Assembly: GCA_020726505.1 (NCBI GenBank) | Contig: JAHLEZ010000029.1 | Span: 620,001 to 684,000, forward strand | Direction: 5' to 3' | Length of the DNA stretch: 64,000 bases | From: Leptodontidium sp. MPI-SDFR-AT-0119 | Taxonomy: Eukaryota > Ascomycota > Leotiomycetes > Helotiales > Leptodontidiaceae | In this document: one piece after another, positions 57,296 to 64,000 of the stretch | How positions within the stretch are numbered: the stretch's first letter is position 1 | Layout: each line of letters starts with the position of its first letter | Translations under genes and position numbers: made by a program | Notes under the pieces: generated by a model | Database searches by the model: none | Seen by the model: only the letters and a program-made list of their open reading frames with translations | What the model was told of the DNA's origin: nothing

Positions 57296-60060
57296 ATGGC
57301 CTCCCTGCTTAATCCTACAGTAGAGCTCCTTGCACTTGAACCCCGCTGGTTCGTACTTATCTGCACCCGCTGTAGATACGCTCTCGTGCCAGGAGCAGTC
57401 GTGGCTCATCTTCGCTCTCATCACAGCAGCACTATCACGAGTACCCAAGCTAAGAGCTATGCCGATACTTGGAAGGTAGTTCCCCTTCAGTCGCCCAAGC
57501 TAGTCCAGCAGCAGCACATCCTTTTAACGACGCCGCCAATCCCACATCTCTGTCTGTATAGTGATGGCATTAGCTGCCGCCTCTGTACCAACACGTAGGC
57601 TTACATCTTCCGGTCACGTGAGGGGATGTAGGCGGCACCTCCGGACGGAGCACAACTGCCCTTCAAGGGAACGGTCGCCAGTCGGTCGGTCCCACTAAGA
57701 CTAACCGAGACTGCGTATCCCAATGTTGTTACCTCCCCCGTGTCCTGCCAGACCTTCTACCAGCAGAGCGGATTCGTTCGATTCTTCCAGGTCACACCCC
57801 CGAGTCCAAGCGCTACTATCAATAAATAGGGTTCAAGAGGCAGATCTAACTAAAGGAGCAGCAAAGCCTCCCTCGAGTCTACATGAGCTAGTTACGTTAC
57901 AACTTGACCAGATACTCCAGAATGTACGTGAGAGTGCACATGCAGAAAGGTTAGGCACGCGGCACGCTACCCAGATCGATCCCTGACTCGACAAGACGAT
58001 ATAGGAGAAGTACCTTCACGGCCAAAACCTGACCGCAGCTACTAAGCTGATCGACCTACCACTCCTGCGAGCAGAGGATCGCAGGCTCAACCTTATCCTC
58101 GCCTCCTGCAACTAGTTAATTAAGCAAACGAGATCGTTTATAATCTAAGGGAAGGTTAATGTCTTTGACTTATATCGCGTGAATAATTTCGTCTCTTATT
58201 ATAGCGTAGTAAAAGTTATTATGTCTAAGTAACAGAAGCGTGTATTAATGCGATCCCTATTATCCAAATTGTAAGAAGGCATATATAAGAGGTATAAGGA
58301 CACCTAAAAGCGCTTGCTCTACTTTGTCTACTAGCTCGTCTACTAGAGGCTGTAGCCAGCCTTGCACTATATATTAACGGATGCGTAGTTAGTAGTACTT
58401 AAATAATTAATAAGAGCTATAAAGGCTCTCGATAATAGGAAGCCGCTCACGCCAGGATCGGATTGTCGCGATAGCTTCTTAAAGTTGCTATAAGTAGAGC
58501 TTAATTAGGCTTGTTTGCGCTTTTGTATTACATTATTAAACTACTGCCTTAATAGCCCGATCTATGATAGTATAATAATTAGCTTCCTTACTATCCTTAG
58601 GATTAACATTAAGACAAATAGCTTCTATGAACCTACGTCTTATATACACCACTTAGTAGCTCTAATCAAAATGGCGTAGCTACTCGTACTGCGGTAGGCA
58701 ATCTTAGTAAAGGAGGCCGGGGAGTGCGAGTACTTAGTGCAGGCGCTTAAGAAGATATAGGAGCGTGTGTTATAGTGCTAATGAACTAGATCCAAAAGCT
58801 GTGGACTTACGGGAAGAAGATCCGAGATACAACGACCGGACTAAGCCATATTGTCTGGTTTGGCGACGGAGAACAGCTCAGCTTTATAAGGCTAAAGTTG
58901 AAGACAACGGGATTACGAGACTTCATCTCCTAGCAGGTCAAAATCGCAGAGGCACAGCTATACAGCCTCCTTTATATTGACTCAGCGACTTCCCTCCCTC
59001 CATTTGATCTAGACGGCCTCAAGGACAGCCCGGCTATGAATAGGCCTAGCTGAAGCTTCCTTTGTAACCCTCGTAATACCGCTTTGCAAGGTCACAGCCG
59101 CTGGCCGCTTTATTGCGTAATATAAACGGATTAGCTACAAGATGAGTTATTTATTGAGCTGACATCGCTAACGTGAATGCGGCCTGTAGTACAGCGGTAC
59201 CTTAAGTAGGTCGATGCTTTCCTTAAGCGCCAACTTCTAATTACTCATATTGTATCAGGCTGATTAGCACAGGGCAGCGAGCTCGTGAGTTTGTAGCACT
59301 GTAATACATCAAACAACCTACGGCGGAACATCTTTCTCGAGAACGGCCTGGTCAGCTTTGTAACCTTTTACTACAAAGGCTATAGCGTCGAGGGCTGCGT
59401 TAATATCATCCACAGCTTCCTCCCAGCGCATGTCAGCAGGCTCGTCGTCTACTGCCTCTGGCTTGTTCTTCCATTCGCTAACTAGCTCCGACTGCTTGCC
59501 CTTGATTAGCCAGCAATAGTTATCACCTCGACATTCCTTTGGGCGTAGCCATACAAGTCGCACAATAACACAGGCCAGTACAGCCCATAGCCGAGCAGCC
59601 GACTGAGCCGCGTACTCAAGCAGGAGTTCTAGACACACTTGCAAACTCAAGCTAATATCTAGATCTAGCGACACGCTGCTATCGCCATCTCAAGCCGGCA
59701 CTTAAGACAGGCTAAGTTTAGGAAAGACTTTAATATTAAAGCTGGGCCTATTACAACGTGGAACGACGCGCAGGCCTGCCACGTAGCCGATCTGGCGGCC
59801 TCGATCTATGCACGTGGGATTGAGGAAGCACCGGGTCATGTAGAATTAGCCCGATCCGAGTACCGTCAGATCAGCCGGGCCTAGCATTCCTGGCTCGGCT
59901 TTGCTCTGTATCTCGGGGCCTGGGCAGGGGCTTATGAAGCTAGTGGGCCAGGTCTTAAGAGCGCTTCTAGCAGCTCGGGTTTATCCTTTAAGCGGAAGGC
60001 ACTCGCCGGCCTCCCCCAGAATCGAGTATAGAAGAGGACAGGACTTAGGTTTAGTAGCGG
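57296..60060 (+). pseudogene. DUF3505/orsD-like gene, degraded (N-terminal region of RecQ/TLH-like proteins)
   Basis: Blocks lie collinear over 2.8 kb in shifting frames. Near 57359 is VLICTRCRYALVPGAVVAHL, an N-terminal zinc-finger-like motif of DUF3505/orsD-type proteins. Then RRHLRTEHNCPSRE (about 57630), VSCQTFYQQSGFVRFFQV (57740) and QLDQILQNVRESAHAER (57900). Later come LVSFVTFYYKGYSVEG (59344), then a WLVLPFAN-like block (59460), AAIAISSRHLRQAKF (59670), and IYARGIEEAPGHVELARSEY to WLGFALYLGAWAGAYE (59805-59940). In related fungal proteins a RecQ-type helicase domain may follow; it is absent here. The 58.1-58.7 kb part is strongly RIP-mutated, the ends much less. Family naming is from memory of these motifs. 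Confidence 0.65.
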
Positions 60061-60630
60061 CAATGATTAAGGGCTAAGGGGAGGGGCCTCACGTCTTATA
60101 ACTATATCTCTATTTAATTTTGAGAAAGTCATTTTATTCGGGGGTTTTACTACTCTAGTAATTTTAAGCACGAAGGCAGTTTCTATATGACAAGCCGGCC
60201 TGCTCCTCCGTTTCTCCCTTCCCCTCTAGCTCGAGGAAGCCCCGTCCGCTTCTGCATCTACCTCTTCCTGAGCTTCCGCCTCTGCTGCCTCCTCTGCCTC
60301 GTATTGCTCGGCGATTATCTCCTCAAAGTGGTCGTCGAAATAGCCCATCTTTGAGACTTTAGGGGTAAAGATCAAGCAGTCGCTGTTAACTCAGGAAAAC
60401 GAAACGAGGAGAGGGTGTGAGGCTAGACAAAGTAAGAAAATAAGCTGTGTTTCTTACTAGAATGTTTCCTAACGAAATCCGGGGAAGTGCTAGGGTAGGA
60501 CGGACCAGGTCGGGGCACGTGCGCGTGTTTTCTACTGGAAAACCGCCCTCACATAATAAGTAGTATCTAATGCCGCCAAGTCTTCTCGTACCTTCTCCTA
60601 TACAAGAGTCCCCTTTCCAATGAATAAGTA
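60061..60630. other. Spacer before the Tc1 transposase
   Basis: A minus-strand 39-codon acidic frame lies at 60226-60345 (starts MGYFDDHFEEIIAEQY). It may be a fragment of a larger protein. Nothing else is recognised, and a left terminal repeat of the Tc1 element could not be located here. Confidence 0.4.
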
Positions 60631-61735
60631 GTGCTTCCCTACTGCTTTTACAGACTGAACCTCTACTGTAACTTGAAGCTATTCGGCAAGAAATCAACAT
60701 TCAACATTCCAGTCCCAAAGCAGCCTAAAAAGGAGCTGACTCGCGATCAACGACTACGGGTTCAGACATTCTTTTTCGACGCCCAATTGAAACGCGCCCA
60801 AATCTGTCTGATTACCGGTTATATATACGATCAAGTATGTTACGCACTTTCCCATTGTTTAACACCGCAAAAGCATAAAACCGGCCGGAAAGTCCCTTTG
60901 AACACTCCTCAACGAAAGAAGCTAATAGAATGGGTTACGGCTTCCCGGAAGAATCGCGAGACCCCTTGGGTTGAGATACCGGGCATCTTAGGGCGGGATT
61001 GCGGCGAGAAAGCTATCCGTACAGCATTCAAGAGAGAAGGATTCATCCGAGCAACTGAACGACGAAAATGCCCTCTGACAAATGAGCAACGGCTTGAACG
61101 ATTAGCATGGGCTGTTACACATTACGACTGGACCGATGAACGGTGGGATAATGTCCTTTGGAGTGACGAAACGTGGGCGCAACCGGGTCAACATACGAAA
61201 GTTAGAATGACACGAAGAAGAGGTCCGGACAAGCTCTACGATAAAGATTGCGTACAATCAAAGGAAGATCGGATGGATGTTTTGGGGGTCTATATCTGGT
61301 AAATACGGAAGGCATAGAGGTATATTCTGGGAGAAGGACTGGGAGACGATCAACGAAGGGTCATACGCTGGATTCATTATCCTGGTAGTTGATGAGATTG
61401 TTCAAGAGCACCCAAAGCTGCTATTTCAACAAGATAATGCTAAAGGTCACGCTTCTACCTTTGCAAAATCAGTACTTGAAGCTGCAGGAATCAGGTACAT
61501 GAAATGGCCAGCAAATAGCCCTGATTTGAATCCAATTGAGACCCTTTGGGATGATATGAAGGACTATATTCAGGATCACTACCCTCAGGTACATAGGTCC
61601 TATAAGAGACTTGGGGCTGTAGTACAAGAGGCTTGGGAATCAATCTCTCACGAGAGAGTACGGGAACTTGTACGTAGTATGAGAGAGAGATGCTTTGCAG
61701 TGCTAAGAGCTCGAGGCTGGTATACAAAATATTAG
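60631..61735 (+). pseudogene. Tc1-like DD34E transposase with a single frameshift
   Basis: The N-terminal part (60690-61280) has helix-turn-helix DNA-binding regions (ELTRDQRLRVQTFF, LITGYIYDQVCYALS) and the first catalytic Asp in NVLWSDETW. The frame then shifts near 61272; the next frame begins MFWGSISGKYG and carries LLFQQDNAKGHAS (second Asp) and SPDLNPIETLWDDMK (Glu, 34 residues later). It ends ARGWYTKY at 61735. The shift fits one extra base. No in-frame ATG precedes the conserved start, so the 5' end is also damaged or spliced. RIP is nearly absent. Right-end terminal repeat not proved; TAAAAGCAG at 61743 is matched inverted near 60650. Confidence 0.85.
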
Positions 61736-62457
61736 GGGAATAATAAAAGCAGCATGGTGATACATTTAGTGCCTTGGCGGAACTATTTCCCCTCTACGAA
61801 GTATTACTAAGAAGTCATCATATGGGACCTACGCTGTTGATTGTAATTGGAATAGCTTGCGCGTCACGGCCTGGGGCTGACTCGCTCGCTGGTACCATTG
61901 AGTCGTAGGGGATTGTGTTTGCCAATGAGCTTTGAAATCGGTCCAGTACTTACGTTCCGAGACTACGGGCACGGGATCATCAAGGTGCGAGCGATTCTGG
62001 TTTTGCTAGGTACGGTGTAGGCAAATACCTGATGCATGTGGAGGCAGAGATCTTCTTCTCCCAGCTACCGCTAGTGCGGGGGTTATTCATGAGGGTTTTC
62101 CGTACCGATTTGTATTCGGCAACAAAATATTTGCGAAAGGCGAGAAGATGCTCTCCTTCTCGGTACTTTCTACTTTCCTTGCTGCCATGATCTTAAATTT
62201 AACATTGGGAGATTGACGAAAGGCAATCTTACGGGGATGGATCTCTACAGGATTTCGAACTCAAACCCAGCTGCCACAGAATCAATGGCATCATTTCAAG
62301 CTAGTTAGGATCTAGAAAGGGATGTATCCACAGCAGTCTTTGGGGTTCATATAACGCCAGTCTGTTTCCTGTTTTCTTTTGTTCTTTGCTTCCTCCTCAT
62401 TCTCAGAGTAAACTTCATTCTTTACAGTCAAATTGTACTCAATTCATCTGTGCCAGA
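61736..62457. other. Intergenic region upstream of the AttH-like relic
   Basis: About 720 bp, no gene recognised. A CT-rich stretch at 62365-62400 (TTTTCTTTTGTTCTTTGCTT) resembles a fungal promoter and precedes the ATG at 62458. Confidence 0.4.
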
Positions 62458-63264
62458 ATGCGGTCTGTTTTCAGCCACATGGTTGCAGCAGCATCTCTTG
62501 CGTCGTTCGCAAGCGGCGTTCGCCTTCAAAAAAGTGTTACGTGTCCAGCAATTCCGATGGTCAACAACTTTAGCCCTTTGCCGTCTACCAATAACTATGA
62601 TGGTGTGGTATGTTCTGAAGTCCTTGAGCTTGGGAGAATCCATCAGTGGCCGCACATACTGACTCGACTCTCTTTGAGTCTAGCCAGAACGGAGAGTTCA
62701 ATTTCACCGTCGGTAACAATTTCAATTTCGGCTCCACGCTTTCTGGGACTGCGACAAAGCAGTTACGTACCATGTTGGATGTTCTAGATTCAGGAGTGCA
62801 GTTTGACTTCACGTTTGACATTACTGCACCTAAAATCCTCAACACGGGCATTGGCGGTTATTTCACCTTTGGGTCTACTAAGACTGCGCAATGGCCGATG
62901 CCCTCTGGTCGCACTACAGGAACCTTGACTCGCGTACTCGACTAATTCTAATTTCGCGTATACGCTAAATTGGAATGTTGCGCTGCAGGATGGCACTCTG
63001 TTGACGATCAGTAGTGTTCTTGGGGATCAGGAGATTGGCGCGCCGACGTCGTTGCTCACTTATGAGGGGTTTATAAATGTAACTGGTACGGGTCCGAATG
63101 GGGAGTATCTCAGTGGCTTTGGGTTGGTTGAGATTGAACCTTATAGTTCTGGACAAGAGTCAGCTTTCCTGGCATCTCAGAGGGACGATAAGGTGCTTCG
63201 CATCTGTCAGCCTGAAGACCAAAAGCTGGTGTCGATTTGCTCCTGTTGGCTTGCTGGGCGCTAG
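62458..63264 (+). pseudogene. AttH/CrtC-like (lipocalin-fold) secreted protein, internally deleted
   Basis: Starts with MRSVFSHMVAAASLASFASG, a signal peptide. After a frame change near 62610 a block AWENPSVAAHTDSTLFESS (62628) follows, then GEFNFTVGNNFNFGSTLSG and FDFTFDITAPKILNTGIGGY. Another frame break at about 62945 is followed by LNWNVALQDGTLLTISS and GFINVTGTGPNGEYLSGFGL. These N- and C-terminal parts match AttH/hydroxyneurosporene-synthase-like proteins, a group that includes kievitone hydratase and, more distantly, fungal Diels-Alderases. The middle of roughly 100 or more residues is missing between TTGTLT and the C-terminal part. A dead relic. Confidence 0.65.
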
Positions 63265-63307
63265 AATGTTTATTGATATATGTACATTGCTTAAGACAAG
63301 CACTAGG
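63265..63307. other. Short gap between convergent relics
   Basis: The 3' ends of the AttH-like and FAD monooxygenase relics face each other here. Confidence 0.4.
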
Positions 63308-64000
63308 CTAGTGGTACTGGATCACCCTGATCTTTGAGGTGGCCAATGAAACCAATGTAGCCATCTAGTCTCACCACCATAAATCCAGGTGCTTCAAAAC
63401 CCTACCAGTCGTGCAATTTTCCGTCCACATCAACGAAACCACCCCGGGCCTTTTCCTCTGCGATCAGGATCTTGTGGACGGTGGCAATGTCCTTGGATTT
63501 GACGAGAGCAGAGCATTTTCAGCATCGCACAACTCCTGCAGGCTAACAGTAGCATCTTCAACGCCGCAAAACAGGAACAAGTGATAGCCCGAACCTTTGA
63601 GTAAAGCAATCAACGTTGTCTCCCCACCAGGGCCAAGCAACTTCCCATCTGCTGCTCGATTACCACCCCGTAGCTTCCCATTCCAAGTCCTCGAATTCCC
63701 TACAAAGGGACTATCTCTGCATCTAATCCCCAACTGTAGACAAATCTCATCCTGCTCGCTCTCCTACCCGCATCGCCCATGACGAATGGTACAACCCACG
63801 GCACCAACCAATTTCTCAAGAACAATAATATGGGATTCGTTGTAGCCATCATCTCGAAAATTCGATCTGTGCCATTTAGTATCGCCAGACTAGATTACTG
63901 ATTTTGACTCCTCCAGGCACATGTTGCTTTATCGCAGCGCTGAAACCATCAAGCGTAGGTTCCCTTTCGGTATCAGTCTCGAATAGACGAGAACAAACAA
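63308..64000 (-). pseudogene. FAD-dependent aromatic monooxygenase C-terminus, broken, runs off the window
   Basis: The minus strand reads WLVPWVVPFVMGDAGRRASR (about 63825-63765), then in another frame LGIRCRDSPFVGNSRTWNGK (from about 63738) with RAADGKLLGPGG, then, after a further break, GFEAPGFMVVRLDGYIGFIG to the stop at 63308. This matches the end of the flavin domain and the thioredoxin-like C-terminal domain of PheA/TfdB-type monooxygenases. At least two frame changes and a stop before GFEAPGF make it a pseudogene. The FAD-binding N-terminus would lie beyond 64000. Confidence 0.7.

Noticed and set aside
59318..59674. 118-codon minus-strand open frame as a gene
   Set aside because: The plus strand here carries the collinear orsD-like blocks (FYYKGYSVEG and the block after it), so the minus frame is most likely a shadow.
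1..64000. CRISPR arrays, rRNA genes or tRNA genes
   Set aside because: No regularly spaced short repeats and no cloverleaf or rRNA-like conserved segments were recognised; CRISPR is not expected in a fungal genome.

Overview
The window looks like a piece of accessory genome from a filamentous ascomycete (Pezizomycotina). The genes have short introns (50-110 nt) with GT or GC donors and CTRAC-like branch points. The proteins belong to typical fungal families: Zn2Cys6 regulator, RTA1, GH16, extracellular intradiol dioxygenase and AttH-like. Long blocks of transposon DNA have become TA-rich and stop-filled in the way expected of repeat-induced point mutation (RIP, C:G to T:A, mainly CpA to TpA). 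The species cannot be named from the sequence.

Layout. 1-3.3 kb: degraded repeats, including a Tc1-like transposase split by a solo LTR. 3.56-4.40 kb: an intact three-exon glutathione S-transferase gene (minus). 4.74-6.53 kb: a complete RIP-mutated Fot/pogo element with inverted repeats and a TA target duplication, followed by an inverted-repeat element. 7.8-34.0 kb: a nested transposon block. An outer Copia element (8545-31370) contains a second Copia (9659-17425), a chromodomain Gypsy (18557-25883) and small solo LTRs; target-site duplications support the nesting order. Behind it lie an inverted LTR-gag-LTR Gypsy derivative and a truncated Fot copy. 34.4-44.3 kb: a gene-bearing island with an integrase fragment, an RTA1-like gene that lost its ATG, a broken GH16 glucanase, a secreted FAD oxidoreductase with an A8 frameshift, a MITE whose arms are C28/G25 runs, and an intact secreted intradiol dioxygenase. 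44.6-51.3 kb: a pogo remnant and a third, 5'-truncated Copia copy carrying a hAT element and a solo LTR. 51.3-64 kb: LINE remnant, minisatellite, an intact Zn2Cys6 regulator divergent from an intact AMID-like flavoprotein, a large degraded DUF3505/orsD-like gene, a Tc1-like transposase with one frameshift, and relics of an AttH-like gene and an FAD monooxygenase.

How it works together. Only four host genes look intact: the GST, the dioxygenase, the Zn2Cys6 regulator and the AMID-like flavoprotein. The rest are decaying by frameshift, stop or start loss. The intact and broken genes share an oxidative/detoxification or secondary-metabolism flavour, but no single pathway can be proved. Larger repeats are heavily mutated, while several inserts under about 310 bp are not, which fits RIP acting on longer duplications or insertion after RIP. 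The most unusual element-level feature is a conserved antisense cysteine-rich reading frame between pol and the 3' LTR of the Copia family. All calls come from reading the sequence; no database search was run.
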